The position numbers were made by a program, and so were the translations under genes. A stretch of DNA of 64,000 bases from a bacterium (lineage in GTDB: Bacteria; Armatimonadota; Fimbriimonadia; Fimbriimonadales; Fimbriimonadaceae): NCBI GenBank assembly GCA_027483535.1, contig JAIXUN010000002.1, positions 496,001 through 560,000 of the forward strand, given 5' to 3'. Of this stretch, positions 8,058-18,390 are shown in pieces. The notes beneath the pieces are model-generated. The model saw nothing but the letters and a program-made list of their open reading frames with translations, did no database searches and was not told where the DNA came from. Positions within the stretch are counted from its first letter, which is position 1. Every line of letters starts with the position of its first letter.

Positions 8058-10991
8058 ATGAAGGGATTTGCATCGGGGCCGATTCTGGCCGCAGGGATGG
8101 CTTGTGCGCTTTTGGGCGTCGGACTCGCAACGCCGACTAACGCCACTCATTCGAAAAGGAAACCAGAATCCCGAATCGTAAACTTCAATAAAGACGTTCG
8201 ACCGATTCTCAGCGAACACTGCTACGCCTGTCACGGGCCGAGCGACAAGGTTGGAAAGGGTGGTTTGCGTCTCGATAAATCCGCGAGCGCCTTCCAAAAG
8301 CGGGGCGATTTCCAAGCCATCAAGCCCGGCGACGCCGCTCATTCCGAGATTTTTGCTCGGATGGTCTCTAAAGACCCCGACGAAGTGATGCCCCCGCCCA
8401 ACTCTGGCAAGCCGGGACCCACCCCTGAGCAAAGAGAGATCTTGAGACTCTGGGTGCAACAAGGAGCGAAATACGAAAAGCATTGGGCGCTCATCCCCGC
8501 TTCAATGCCCACGATTCCCACGGAGGCGGAAGTGGGACAAAAACTCGCACCCATCGATGCCTTCCTGGTTCAACAACTTCGCCCAAAGAATCTGAGCTAT
8601 AACCCTGAAGCCGATAAGCGAACCCTCATTCGCCGCGTAGCGCTCACCCTCACCGGGTTGCCTCCTCACCCAACGGAAGTCGCCCAATATCTGGCAGACA
8701 GCACCGCCACCGCTTATGAAAAAATGGTCGACCGTTACCTTTCGAGCCAGAGATACGGTGAGCATCAGGCGCGATTTTGGCTGGACGCGGTGCGATACGG
8801 CGACACTCACGGCTTGCATCTAGACAACGAACGGGCGATCTACCCTTATCGAGACTGGGTGGTTCGACAGTACAACAACGATCTCCCGTTCAAGAACTTC
8901 ATCGAGTGGCAACTCGCAGGCGACATGCTGCCGAATCCAACCCGAGAGATGCTCGTGGCGACGGGTTACGTGCGAATGAACCCAACCACCAGCGAGGGTG
9001 GCGCGATCGTGGAAGAGTTCCTAGCCAAGAACACTTTCGATCGAGTGGACACTACTTCAACCGTCTTCCTTGGTCTCACCGTTGCCTGCGCGAGGTGTCA
9101 CGACCACAAATACGATCCGGTGACACAGAAGGACTACTTCCGAATGTATGCCTTCTTCAACTCCACCGCGGACGAGCCGCTCGATGGCAACCTGTTCACT
9201 CCCGATCCGGTGGTGAAGGTCCCCTCGCCCACCCAAGAGCGGCGAATGGCCCAGCTTATCGCTACGGAAAAGTCGCTCCTCGGCCAGGTTTCTGCGGATG
9301 AGGTTAAGAACTGGATTCAGATTCAAAAACCCCAATCTCCCGGTCTGAAAGCTTGGGAGGTGAGCGGACCGTACGTCGCAAAGAACTTTGACGAAGCGTA
9401 CGACGCCGCCTACGCTCCCGAAAAAGCTGATCAAAAAGCGGCGTGGAAGCCGATCGATCTTAAGCTTGGCGCTGCGCTGAGCTTTATCGGTCGCGACAAC
9501 GCGGCTTCGTATCTTCAGTCCACCCTCATCATCCCGGAATCAAAGCCATACCTCTTCTCCATTGGCTCGGACGACGCGGTGAAGGTCTGGGTGGATAACA
9601 AGCTTGTCCATCAGAACAAGGCTCTGCGCGGCGTGGAGCAAGCAACCGACACCTTTACCGTTCAGCTCGAAAAAGGCGAACGCAAACTCCTTATCAAGAT
9701 CGTCAACGGTGCCGGACAGGACGGGGTCAAGCTGGATATCGGCTCGCCTTTCGATAGACAGGTCCAAGACGTAAAGCCAAAGCTCGACACTCCGGAAGGA
9801 CTTCTCGAAGCGAAAAAGCTGTATCTCACCGGCGGACCCGTCACTGCTTCTGCGATGCGCTACCGAGACACGGTTCGCGAGAAAGACGAGTTGGATCGCC
9901 AGATTCCTTCCACGCTGATTGCGCAAGAACTGAAGAAGCCTAGACAGGCGTACGTTCTGCGTCGTGGCGAATACAACCTGCCCGACAAAGCGGTTTCAAG
10001 AGCGATCCCAGAAGTGTTCGGTGACCTTCCCAATGGCGCCCCACGAAACCGGCTTGGGCTTGCCCAATGGCTTTCCAGTCCGAACCATCCGCTGGTCTCG
10101 CGAGTGTTTGTGAACCGAGTCTGGCAACAGCACTTCGGCACCGGACTCGTCAAAACCAGCGAAGACTTCGGCAACCAAGGCGAGTGGCCCAGCCACCCCG
10201 AACTGCTCGACTACTTGGCGGTTCGATTCTTGAAGCACCAGAGTCTCAAGCAACTGCACAAAGAGATTCTTCTCACGAAGGCTTTCAAGCAGTCGAGCCT
10301 GGTCCCTGCCGAGAAGGTGAAGATCGACCCCGAAAATCGACTTCTCTCTCGAGGTCCACGATTCCGGCTCGATGCAGAAGTCATTCGAGACCAGGCGCTG
10401 TTCACCGCCGGACTCCTCAATGAGCAGCGTGGCGGAAAGGGCTTTAAGCCATATCAACCGCCCCGACTTTGGGAAGAGATCACCTTCCCGGGTTCGAATA
10501 CCTCATCGTACGTGCAAGATACGGACAAGTCGATTTATCGCCGAAGCCTGTATCTGTTCTGGAAACGAACCAGTCCGCACCCGGTGGTGATGGCCTTCGA
10601 TGCCCCTATGCGCGAATCATGCGTGGTGCGAAGATCGCGGACCAACACCCCGCTTCAAGCCTTGGTGACCCTCAATGAAACCGCCTTCGTAGAAGCGGCT
10701 CGCTCGTTGGCAATGCGTGTTCTCAACTCAAATGGATCCGATCTAGACAAGTTGAATACCGCGTTCTTGTACACCATGAGCCGCCCCGCTTCTGATCGGG
10801 AGAAGCAGATTCTTCTGGCGTCCCTTGCCGATTACCGAAAGGAGTTCGAAGCGAAAGAATCGGAAGCCAAAAAGCTGCTCTCGGTGGGAATGCTCAAGCC
10901 CGACCCGAAGTATCGCCCTTCCGAGCAGGCCGCTTGGACACTCATCGCCAACACACTCTTCAACCTAGACGAGTTCCTGACCCAGCACTAA
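8058..10991 (+). CDS. PSD1 / cytochrome-c-like, DUF1549-DUF1553 domain protein
   Basis: FNKDVRPILSEHCYACHGPSDKVGKGGLRLD (PSCyt1 CxxCH), LTLTGLPPHPTEV, CARCHDHKYDPVTQKDYF, RMYAFFNST, VRRSRTNTPLQALVTLNE. ATG 8058 chosen over GTG 8025. Confidence 0.93.
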   Translation: MKGFASGPILAAGMACALLGVGLATPTNATHSKRKPESRIVNFNKDVRPILSEHCYACHGPSDKVGKGGLRLDKSASAFQKRGDFQAIKPGDAAHSEIFARMVSKDPDEVMPPPNSGKPGPTPEQREILRLWVQQGAKYEKHWALIPASMPTIPTEAEVGQKLAPIDAFLVQQLRPKNLSYNPEADKRTLIRRVALTLTGLPPHPTEVAQYLADSTATAYEKMVDRYLSSQRYGEHQARFWLDAVRYGDTHGLHLDNERAIYPYRDWVVRQYNNDLPFKNFIEWQLAGDMLPNPTREMLVATGYVRMNPTTSEGGAIVEEFLAKNTFDRVDTTSTVFLGLTVACARCHDHKYDPVTQKDYFRMYAFFNSTADEPLDGNLFTPDPVVKVPSPTQERRMAQLIATEKSLLGQVSADEVKNWIQIQKPQSPGLKAWEVSGPYVAKNFDEAYDAAYAPEKADQKAAWKPIDLKLGAALSFIGRDNAASYLQSTLIIPESKPYLFSIGSDDAVKVWVDNKLVHQNKALRGVEQATDTFTVQLEKGERKLLIKIVNGAGQDGVKLDIGSPFDRQVQDVKPKLDTPEGLLEAKKLYLTGGPVTASAMRYRDTVREKDELDRQIPSTLIAQELKKPRQAYVLRRGEYNLPDKAVSRAIPEVFGDLPNGAPRNRLGLAQWLSSPNHPLVSRVFVNRVWQQHFGTGLVKTSEDFGNQGEWPSHPELLDYLAVRFLKHQSLKQLHKEILLTKAFKQSSLVPAEKVKIDPENRLLSRGPRFRLDAEVIRDQALFTAGLLNEQRGGKGFKPYQPPRLWEEITFPGSNTSSYVQDTDKSIYRRSLYLFWKRTSPHPVVMAFDAPMRESCVVRRSRTNTPLQALVTLNETAFVEAARSLAMRVLNSNGSDLDKLNTAFLYTMSRPASDREKQILLASLADYRKEFEAKESEAKKLLSVGMLKPDPKYRPSEQAAWTLIANTLFNLDEFLTQH

Positions 10992-11008
10992 TCGCCCCAA
11001 ACACCCTC

Positions 11009-12544
11009 ATGGATCCCATTCGAGAACTTGAACTCACGATGACCCGACGCCAGTTGTTCGGGCGAACCATCATGGGCGTGGGCACGGCGGCGCTTAGCCA
11101 ATTGCTTCATGCCAGTGGACTCGGTTTCCTTGCCGACCAAGAAGACGGTCTGCCGAAACTCGGCAAACCCAGACCCGGCATCGGCGGTCTTCCGCATTTT
11201 CAGCCCCGCGCCAAGCGAGTGATCATGCTCTGCATGAACGGTGGCCCGAGCCAGCTCGACCTGTTCGAGCACAAGCCCAAGCTCCGCGAACTGTACGACA
11301 CCGATCTGCCCGAAGACATTCGCAACGGACAGCGCCTCACCACCATGACCAGTGGTCAAACGCGCTTCCCGATCGCTCCCACCAAGTACGACTTCAAGAA
11401 GTACGACAACAACGACGACGGAGTCTGGGTGAGCGAACTCCTGCCCCATACCGCCAGCGTGGTGCCGGAACTGTGCGTCATTCGATCGATGTGGACGGAG
11501 GCGATCAACCACGATCCAGCGGTGACCTACATTCAAACGGGTAGTCAGCTTCCCGGTCGCCCCAGTTTGGGCGCATGGACCAGCTACGGCCTGGGATCGA
11601 TGAACGAAGACCTCCCAACTTACGTGGTGCTGCACAGCAAGGTCTCGTCGGGCGATGCCGACCAAGCGTTGTTCAGTCGACTCTGGGGCACGGGCTTCCT
11701 GCCCAGCGAGCACCAAGGCGTCTCGCTCCGATCGAGCGGAGATCCGGTTCTGTACCTTTCCAACCCAGACGGGGTTGATTCGGTGCTGCGACGCAAAACC
11801 CTCAACGACCTCGAAAAGCTCAACGAACTTCAACTCAACCAGTTCGGCGACCCCGAGATCTCCGCACGGATCAAGCAGTACGAGATGGCGTACCGCATGC
11901 AAACTTCGGTGCCAGAACTCATGGATCTTTCCAAAGAATCGGACAAGACATTTGAGTTGTATGGACAGGAGAGCAAAACCCCCGGAACGTTCGCGGCAAA
12001 CTGCCTGCTAGCCCGGAGACTCGCTGAACGCGGAGTTCGGTTCATCCAGATTTACCACCGGGGATGGGACCAACACACCAACCTCACCGGCAACCTTCCG
12101 AAGCAGTGCAAAGACGTCGATCAAGCCTGCGCCGCTCTCATCAAGGACCTTAAACAACGCGGAATGTTGGAAGACACTCTGGTGATCTGGGGCGGAGAGT
12201 TCGGTCGAACGGTGTACTGTCAGGGCCCGCTCAGCAAGGCGAACTACGGTCGAGACCACCACCCTCGATGCTTCACCATGTGGATGGCGGGAGGCGGCGT
12301 GAAGCCGGGAATCACCTACGGTCAAACCGACGACTTTGGCTACAACATCGTGGACAAGACGGGCAATGTCATCGAACCGAGTATCGAAACGTTCACGCCC
12401 GGTGCGGTGCACATCCACGATCTCCACGCCACGGTTCTGAACCGGCTAGGAATCGACCACACCAGGCTGACTTATCGGTACCAGGGCCGCGACTTCCGAT
12501 TGACGGATGTCCACGGCCACGTTGTTAAAGACCTAATTCTTTAG
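11009..12544 (+). CDS. DUF1501 domain-containing protein
   Basis: TRRQLFGRTIMGVGTAALSQLL; RVIMLCMNGGPSQLDLFEHKPKL; LVIWGGEFGRTVYCQGPLSKANYGRDHHPRCFTMWMAGGGVKPG. Confidence 0.93.
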   Translation: MDPIRELELTMTRRQLFGRTIMGVGTAALSQLLHASGLGFLADQEDGLPKLGKPRPGIGGLPHFQPRAKRVIMLCMNGGPSQLDLFEHKPKLRELYDTDLPEDIRNGQRLTTMTSGQTRFPIAPTKYDFKKYDNNDDGVWVSELLPHTASVVPELCVIRSMWTEAINHDPAVTYIQTGSQLPGRPSLGAWTSYGLGSMNEDLPTYVVLHSKVSSGDADQALFSRLWGTGFLPSEHQGVSLRSSGDPVLYLSNPDGVDSVLRRKTLNDLEKLNELQLNQFGDPEISARIKQYEMAYRMQTSVPELMDLSKESDKTFELYGQESKTPGTFAANCLLARRLAERGVRFIQIYHRGWDQHTNLTGNLPKQCKDVDQACAALIKDLKQRGMLEDTLVIWGGEFGRTVYCQGPLSKANYGRDHHPRCFTMWMAGGGVKPGITYGQTDDFGYNIVDKTGNVIEPSIETFTPGAVHIHDLHATVLNRLGIDHTRLTYRYQGRDFRLTDVHGHVVKDLIL

Positions 12545-13630
12545 GCGTGTGTCGATCTCCGGCAGATTGAACCGGACCGAAACAATGTAAGGAGGTTTCC
12601 GCTCGGTCCAATGGCCGTAAGTGGTCGCCACAAAGTTGCCGTCGGGGAGAATCTCCAGCCCCGGATAGCCACAATCCGAACTGTTCTTGTTGTCCATTAG
12701 CCGGACGCGATACGAGCCATCCGAACCGTGCTTGAGGTCCGAGTATTGCCCGACCCAGACCATCCAGTCGCCCTTCGTGGGTCCTTCCGCCATGTCCCGG
12801 AAGGTTGCCACCAATCGACCGTCTTTCGAATACCGTAGGGTGTGTCGGTCTCCGGTGAGGTCCGCCGAGAGCGGGGAAGGAGCCGACCAACTGCGGCCCT
12901 CATCCCGAGAGAAAATCACGTGAGACGGCGAGCGTCTTCGGTTCTCTCGAAGCAGAACCGCCATTTCCTTCCCATCAGGCGATCGAATCACACCCGGCTC
13001 GCAGAAGTGGAACGTCCGATACTTCAGAACCTCCTCCGGAAAACTCCACGATCGCCCGCCGTCACTACTGAATGTTTGGTAGAGCGTAAAGAGACCTTCG
13101 GCTTTGCCTTTGGACTTAAAGAACCGACCGTCGTCGTGGAACATCGCCAGATATCGCCCGTCTTTGAGGCGCTCGACAAAGCCCATGACCACAATTCCGC
13201 CCCAATCACCGACCTGCTTAAGGGGCGACCATCTTGCGCCGTCGTCTTCGCTCACGGCTAATCGAGCCGGAGACAAACCAGACCACAGAATGAGCCTCTT
13301 TTTCCCGGTGCGAGGGTCAATGGTCCGGTGAATGGTCGGGGTTTCTAAGGAAGTCTCCCAGTTCTTCGGGGTCGGCAGCCGATCGCTCCAGGTTTTGCCG
13401 CCGTCGGTGCTCTTTTTCAGCAGAATCGGGCCCTTTCCGTGCCCTTGAGGGTACGCGCAAAGAATGGTCTGGCCGTCTTCCAGCAGAACGGTCGAAACAT
13501 GCCCGAGATACTTGCCTTCTTCCCGATCAACAACCACCTGGCGAGCGGAGTCGTTGGCGAGGTCGACCATCGGAAGCTTGGGAATACCGACAGGCTGACC
13601 CAAAAGAAGAAGCGACGTTGCCCAGACCAC
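12533..13630 (-). CDS. Exo-alpha-sialidase / BNR-repeat neuraminidase-like protein
   Basis: BNR/Asp-box repeats KSTDGGKTWSDRL, SEDDGARWSPL, SSDGGRSWSFP, SRDEGRSWSAP. Confidence 0.88.
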   Translation of the reverse strand: MVWATSLLLLGQPVGIPKLPMVDLANDSARQVVVDREEGKYLGHVSTVLLEDGQTILCAYPQGHGKGPILLKKSTDGGKTWSDRLPTPKNWETSLETPTIHRTIDPRTGKKRLILWSGLSPARLAVSEDDGARWSPLKQVGDWGGIVVMGFVERLKDGRYLAMFHDDGRFFKSKGKAEGLFTLYQTFSSDGGRSWSFPEEVLKYRTFHFCEPGVIRSPDGKEMAVLLRENRRRSPSHVIFSRDEGRSWSAPSPLSADLTGDRHTLRYSKDGRLVATFRDMAEGPTKGDWMVWVGQYSDLKHGSDGSYRVRLMDNKNSSDCGYPGLEILPDGNFVATTYGHWTERKPPYIVSVRFNLPEIDTRLKN

Positions 13631-13647
13631 AGAACCAGTCTAGTGCT

Positions 13648-14679
13648 TCACACTTTTGCCGTCGACCCTCGAATATCGAGGCCGCACGGCAACACGATAT
13701 TGAAGGACTTCTCCACCGGGTTTTCAATCAAACCCACCAACGCCTTTGCCGCTTCCATACCCATTGTTTCCAGTGGCTGGGCGACCGAGGTGAGCGGAGG
13801 GGTCAGTGTGTCGCAGAAGATCGTAGAGTCGAACCCAATGATCGAGAGTTCCTCTGGAACCCTCAGCCCATTTTGTTGAACCGTCCGTAGCACGGTGGCG
13901 GCGGTGGCGTCGTTCCAGCAGATCACCGCGGTGAGCCCCTTAGATTTGATCGTAGGCACCAGTTCGCTGGGGCTATTGAAGTAGACGAGCTGATTTTCAG
14001 GATCGGGAATCCCCTTCCGTTTCGCAACCGCTAGAAACGCATCGCGCCGTAACACTCCCTCGCCGACCAGATAAACGCTCTCGATCGCGAAGCCAATCTT
14101 GGTGTGTCCTAGCCCGAGGAGGTGATCGATCGCGATCCCGATTCCCTGTTCGTTGTCGCACTGCACACCCGCTACATTTCCGCCTTCTGCAGGGGCGGGA
14201 TCGTGGATCACCACGAGAGGAAGTGTGCTTTCCTGAATGATCCGTTTCTCCTCGGGCAGTGTGGTCGACCGATACCAGATCAGTCCATCGAACCGCCCGT
14301 CCGACATTGCGTCCTCGATGCCCTGGCCTTGAAGCTTAGGGCAAAGAGTCACACTATATCCGTGTTCAAAGGCGCCATCGACAATCCCGTCCATCAGCGC
14401 GGCGAAGTACCGAGACTCTCCGCTGAAACGGGCCCGTGAGTCGTCCACGCCGTGGATCACGCCGAGCATCATCGTCTTCCGGTCGCGAAGACTGCCTGCC
14501 AATGCGTTTCTACGATAGCCCAGCGTCTTGGCGGCCTCACGGACTCGAATGGCGGTTTGCTCGCTCACTCTTATCCCGGCGGCCTTGCCGTGGAGAACTC
14601 GCGACACAACCGTGGGGGAAACTCCCGCCATCGCCGCCACTTGTTTCACCGTGGCAGGACCGCGTTTTTCAGCAGACAT
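13648..14679 (-). CDS. LacI-family transcriptional regulator
   Basis: ATVKQVAAMAGVSPTVVSRVLHGKAAGIRVSEQTAIRVREAAKTLGYRRNALAGSLR; substrate-binding domain; start at MSAEKRG. Confidence 0.93.
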   Translation of the reverse strand: MSAEKRGPATVKQVAAMAGVSPTVVSRVLHGKAAGIRVSEQTAIRVREAAKTLGYRRNALAGSLRDRKTMMLGVIHGVDDSRARFSGESRYFAALMDGIVDGAFEHGYSVTLCPKLQGQGIEDAMSDGRFDGLIWYRSTTLPEEKRIIQESTLPLVVIHDPAPAEGGNVAGVQCDNEQGIGIAIDHLLGLGHTKIGFAIESVYLVGEGVLRRDAFLAVAKRKGIPDPENQLVYFNSPSELVPTIKSKGLTAVICWNDATAATVLRTVQQNGLRVPEELSIIGFDSTIFCDTLTPPLTSVAQPLETMGMEAAKALVGLIENPVEKSFNIVLPCGLDIRGSTAKV

Positions 14680-14723
14680 CGTACGGTAAGAATACACCCC
14701 CGGAGTAAAGGTGACGAAACGAT

Positions 14724-15515
14724 TCACATGGCGAGCCTTTTCAGGCGTTCTTCTATTTGTTTGTAAAGATCGCCCGTCCAGCTAGGAACGCCGGTCGAAA
14801 TCTTTGCGGGTCGCTTCCGGAAGTCGTACGGGGCAAGTACCACGGTTGTCTTGCTCATCCCAACATCTGCGACGAGTACGAAGAGTTCCTCCGAGATCGG
14901 ATCGCCCATGGCTAAACAGCCGATCGACAATGCTCCCCCGTGGATCATGATGTCTCCGCCAAGATTGGTTCGACTATCCTTCGCCGCCATAGTCCGATCA
15001 AACTCGTTGGGGTAGTTGAGTCTCAACGATAGGTGGAAGCGGCTGTTCGGATTCAAAAACTCGACCCTGTAAATCCCTTCGGGCACTTGGCGGTCGCCCT
15101 CCTTGAGCTTGGGTCCCGCTTTTCCGCTTGCTCCGAGGATCGGCAAATCATCGACGAGAACCCATTTGCCTGCGGGCTTCTGGCGAGCGTAAACCTCCAA
15201 CCGCTTTTCTTCCTTCAGCCCGACCATCGTGATTTCCGAAGGGGGATAAGAAAGACCAACTTTCTTGAATTTCTCCTTCAGTCTCGGCTGGGCGATGGGT
15301 CGGAACTCCTTGAGCCGTGTGGATAAATCGGCCTTGGGCAACCGAACCGACAGTGCACCCGTGCCGTGCTTCTTGATCTGGGCAAGCTGTTCTTGCCGAA
15401 CTGGATCGTTCAACTGCTGGATGGCTATCGCCGCCGAACCAAGGATCAACCCGATCAGCAAAAGTCTCTTGGAAACCTGACCCTTAAGCACGCCCTTTGA
15501 ACTCCCCGCCCTCAC
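14724..15515 (-). CDS. L,D-transpeptidase (YkuD/ErfK-like) family protein
   Basis: RLEVYARQKPAGKWVLVDDLPILGASGKAGPKLKEGDRQVPEGIYRVEFLNPNSRFHLSLRLNYPNEFDR...IMIHGGALSIGCLAMGD; probable GTG start. Confidence 0.85.
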   Translation of the reverse strand: MRAGSSKGVLKGQVSKRLLLIGLILGSAAIAIQQLNDPVRQEQLAQIKKHGTGALSVRLPKADLSTRLKEFRPIAQPRLKEKFKKVGLSYPPSEITMVGLKEEKRLEVYARQKPAGKWVLVDDLPILGASGKAGPKLKEGDRQVPEGIYRVEFLNPNSRFHLSLRLNYPNEFDRTMAAKDSRTNLGGDIMIHGGALSIGCLAMGDPISEELFVLVADVGMSKTTVVLAPYDFRKRPAKISTGVPSWTGDLYKQIEERLKRLAM

Positions 15516-15532
15516 CTTAAACTCCTGTTCGC

Positions 15533-16354
15533 CTAAGCCTGTTCCCACGCTTCTCGGAACCAACTCAGGCTCTTTCGGTGCGATTCGGCAAGCGACATGG
15601 TCACAGGAGTCTCCGGCATCCACCCATGTTCGATCATGACGGGCCCAGACCAACCGCGTTCCTTCAACCTACCAAAAAGATGGTGAAAACTCAGATCGCC
15701 ATCCTCAAGGTGCTCGCTCCAGACGCCGCCATGACTCTGGCGTAGATGCAGAGTATCGATCCGAGACAAGTACATATCCGTGAACACTTCCACCGCTAAT
15801 TGGCTCCGATCGCAACCGGTCCAAACCCAATGAGGGTCCATACAGATACCCATCTCATCGGGCGAACTACCTTGAAGACTGTGATGCACCTCTCGTGCCC
15901 CTTGGGCTAGCTCAGGTGAATGAAAGTGATAACACAGCCGCACTCCGAGCTTGTTCAGTTCCTGTCCGAGGGTGCGCAAAGCTTGGCTTTGAGGCACTAT
16001 CAGATGGTCGGGCTTGGGTGTCCCCGACCAGTTCACCGGATCGGGATTGGTGACCACGTATTGACAGCCAAGCTCTTTAGCCCATTTCGCGCGCTGAACC
16101 CCAAACGATACGGCACCATCAAGGTCGCCCGAGATGAGATTGATCGGCAAGTAAACGCTGACCATTTTCAACCCATGCCTCGGTAACAGGGTTTGGTAAA
16201 CCTCGACCTGAGCCTCGCGTTCCCAAGTGGGCTCCCAAGTCTCTAAGCCCGCTTCGGCTGCTCCCGCTAAGGCTTCGTCGAGGTGGTCGTCGAGGGTTTT
16301 GCCAAGGTTTTGGTAGTGTTGCCACCACCGAAAAGCGTTCGTTCCAACGATCAT
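15533..16354 (-). CDS. Sugar phosphate isomerase/epimerase (xylose isomerase-like TIM barrel)
   Basis: LCYHFHSPELAQGAREVHHSL, MGICMDPHWVWTGCDRSQLAVEVF, HLEDGDLSFHHLFGRLKERGWSGPVMIEHGW. Confidence 0.85.
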   Translation of the reverse strand: MIVGTNAFRWWQHYQNLGKTLDDHLDEALAGAAEAGLETWEPTWEREAQVEVYQTLLPRHGLKMVSVYLPINLISGDLDGAVSFGVQRAKWAKELGCQYVVTNPDPVNWSGTPKPDHLIVPQSQALRTLGQELNKLGVRLCYHFHSPELAQGAREVHHSLQGSSPDEMGICMDPHWVWTGCDRSQLAVEVFTDMYLSRIDTLHLRQSHGGVWSEHLEDGDLSFHHLFGRLKERGWSGPVMIEHGWMPETPVTMSLAESHRKSLSWFREAWEQA

Positions 16355-17430
16355 GCCTTCACCTCAAAGGGTCTTTCAATCGGTGCGGGTGGCTGGAATG
16401 AGGATCGAACGTCTATGGTTCGTCCTGTGGGCATGCTGGTCTCTGCCGCTTCCAGAATTTCCACTAAGTGTGCCGCTTGAGCGCCCGTGGCCCGATGAGG
16501 TCGCCCCTCGCGAATGGCCTCCGCGAGATCGACAACCGCCAGACCCCACCGGAAATAGGCTCCCGTTTTCTCAAAGGGCACGTCTGTAAACGAACCTCCA
16601 CGCATGCAGACGGAGACTTCGGCATCTGCGTTCAGCCAGTCTTTCACGGCAACGGTTCCAAGGTCACCGTGAACCTCAAACAACGCCCGCTGATGAGAAG
16701 GACCCGTGTAGAAGCTGGTGGTCAATCGCATTCTTTGCCCTGACTCAAAGTCCATTACGGAGACGTTCCAGTCCGATTTTCCAACCTCAAACGGCTTCCC
16801 GTCCTTCGTTGTTCGATCCGGCTTGAGGATCGAACCGATCGACTGGACACGTCGAACTGGGCCGAACATCGTAGTCGCAAGCGTGATCGGATAAACGCCT
16901 ACGTCCCAAAGGGGACCCACTTGATAGAAGGGCGCCGGATTAGGGTGCCAGCTCTCGATCATGTCCCAATTGACTTCCGCGTAGACCATCCGGATGGTTC
17001 CAAGTTGTCCGGATCGAACCACCGACCACAGCGCTTGGTTGGCAGGACTCATCCATGAAAAAGGCGAACTACCAAGCCTCAGTCCCCGTTCTTCCGCCAG
17101 TTGAGTGAGCGTGAACGCACCCGAAGCGTTGAGCGCCAACGGCTTTTCGGAATGGACATGTTTGCCTGCCGATAAACACTGTCTGGTCGTCTCAAAGTGG
17201 GCGTGATGGATGCTCAAATTGACGACAATGTCAATGCGATCGTCTTGCAGCAGGTCTTCTAGGCTTGCATACACGGTCCCCTCGATGGGCGACATCAGTT
17301 CCTGCGCTCTTTCTTGATTCAGGTCGAACGCTCCGATGACCCTAACTGACGAGTACCGCAAGAGATCGTCTAGGTAAGGCTTAGCGATGTTTCCGCATCC
17401 CAAAAGCGCGATTCCGGCAGGTTCCGACAT
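16351..17430 (-). CDS. Gfo/Idh/MocA family oxidoreductase
   Basis: GIALLGCGNIAKPYLDDLLRYSSVRVIGAFDLN; SIHHAHFETTRQCLSAGKHVHSEKPLALNASGAFTLTQLAEERGLRLGSSP. Confidence 0.93.
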   Translation of the reverse strand: MSEPAGIALLGCGNIAKPYLDDLLRYSSVRVIGAFDLNQERAQELMSPIEGTVYASLEDLLQDDRIDIVVNLSIHHAHFETTRQCLSAGKHVHSEKPLALNASGAFTLTQLAEERGLRLGSSPFSWMSPANQALWSVVRSGQLGTIRMVYAEVNWDMIESWHPNPAPFYQVGPLWDVGVYPITLATTMFGPVRRVQSIGSILKPDRTTKDGKPFEVGKSDWNVSVMDFESGQRMRLTTSFYTGPSHQRALFEVHGDLGTVAVKDWLNADAEVSVCMRGGSFTDVPFEKTGAYFRWGLAVVDLAEAIREGRPHRATGAQAAHLVEILEAAETSMPTGRTIDVRSSFQPPAPIERPFEVKA

Positions 17431-17622
17431 GGTTCAAGTATCACCCGATCACGGGTAGCCGGGAGCCTGAATTTATCGTCTTTCGACCCCAATTTTTCGG
17501 TCCGATTTCTTGCCTAGCGAAGGTGCGAGGTTTTGCCAGTTGCCACTTATTGGCACGAATTATGGACTCAGAATAATCGTGGAGCCGAAGTTTGGCTCCA
17601 CTGTTTTGAACTAGGAGAGCAT

Positions 17623-18213
17623 ATGAAAAACCTATTTGGAGCCGTTCTTGGGCTCGTCGCCTTATCTGCAGTTTCCTCGGCAAATCTTGTTGTGAACGGT
17701 GACTTCCAAGCCGCTTCTTACCCGAACAACGGTTTCACTTCACCCTTATCTTCGCTTGCCGGATGGACCATCCTGAGCGCCGGAAACGTTGCGGGAATCG
17801 GTCTGGGTTATCTCGGCGCTCCTTCGCAAGAGATCGACGTAAGCGGCACCGCCGATGCTGCCAACGGCGGTATCTCCCAATCGCTATCCACGCTCAACGG
17901 ATACTTCTATGAAGTCAAGTTCGACATTTACACTGGATTTGGCCGAAATCAAACCGGTGGCGTCAACGCTTCATTCGGCTCCAACAACCTCGGTACCAAC
18001 CTGCAAGGTCAAAACTCGGGCAACGGACGGAAGACCTACATGTTCACCGTCCAAGCGGGTAGCAACTCTGAGGCGATCAAGTTCGTGAACGCAAACACGG
18101 GCCGAGTCGCTCACGTTGACAACGTATCGGTTACGCAAGTCGTCCCTGAGCCTGCAACCATGGCTGGAATGAGCATGTTCCTGCTCGCTCTTGCTCGAAA
18201 GCGCAAGAAGTAA
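17623..18213 (+). CDS. PEP-CTERM sorting domain-containing secreted protein
   Basis: MKNLFGAVLGLVALSAVSSANLVVNGDFQA signal peptide and DUF642-like start; C-terminal VPEPATMAGMSMFLLALARKRKK; SD aggaga upstream. Confidence 0.88.
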   Translation: MKNLFGAVLGLVALSAVSSANLVVNGDFQAASYPNNGFTSPLSSLAGWTILSAGNVAGIGLGYLGAPSQEIDVSGTADAANGGISQSLSTLNGYFYEVKFDIYTGFGRNQTGGVNASFGSNNLGTNLQGQNSGNGRKTYMFTVQAGSNSEAIKFVNANTGRVAHVDNVSVTQVVPEPATMAGMSMFLLALARKRKK

Positions 18214-18253
18214 GAACTGTCCATATTTAGATGGGTCAGTTACAGACTATTGA

Positions 18254-18291
18254 AGTTAACGGTCAAAGGAGAAATCCTTTGACCTTTAACT
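18254..18291 (+). terminator. Long perfect-type hairpin after PEP-CTERM gene
   Basis: AGTTAAcGGTCAAAGGA-GAAA-TCCTTTGACCtTTAACT: 16 paired bases with one mismatch and a GAAA tetraloop. Confidence 0.7.
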
Positions 18292-18390
18292 TTGGAACTA
18301 AGCAATGGTTCCATGAAGTTCAATGCTATAAGAATTATCCGTAATAGATTCCCCTTCACCCCAAGGCAGAACGGAGAAAGAGCCGTTAGC

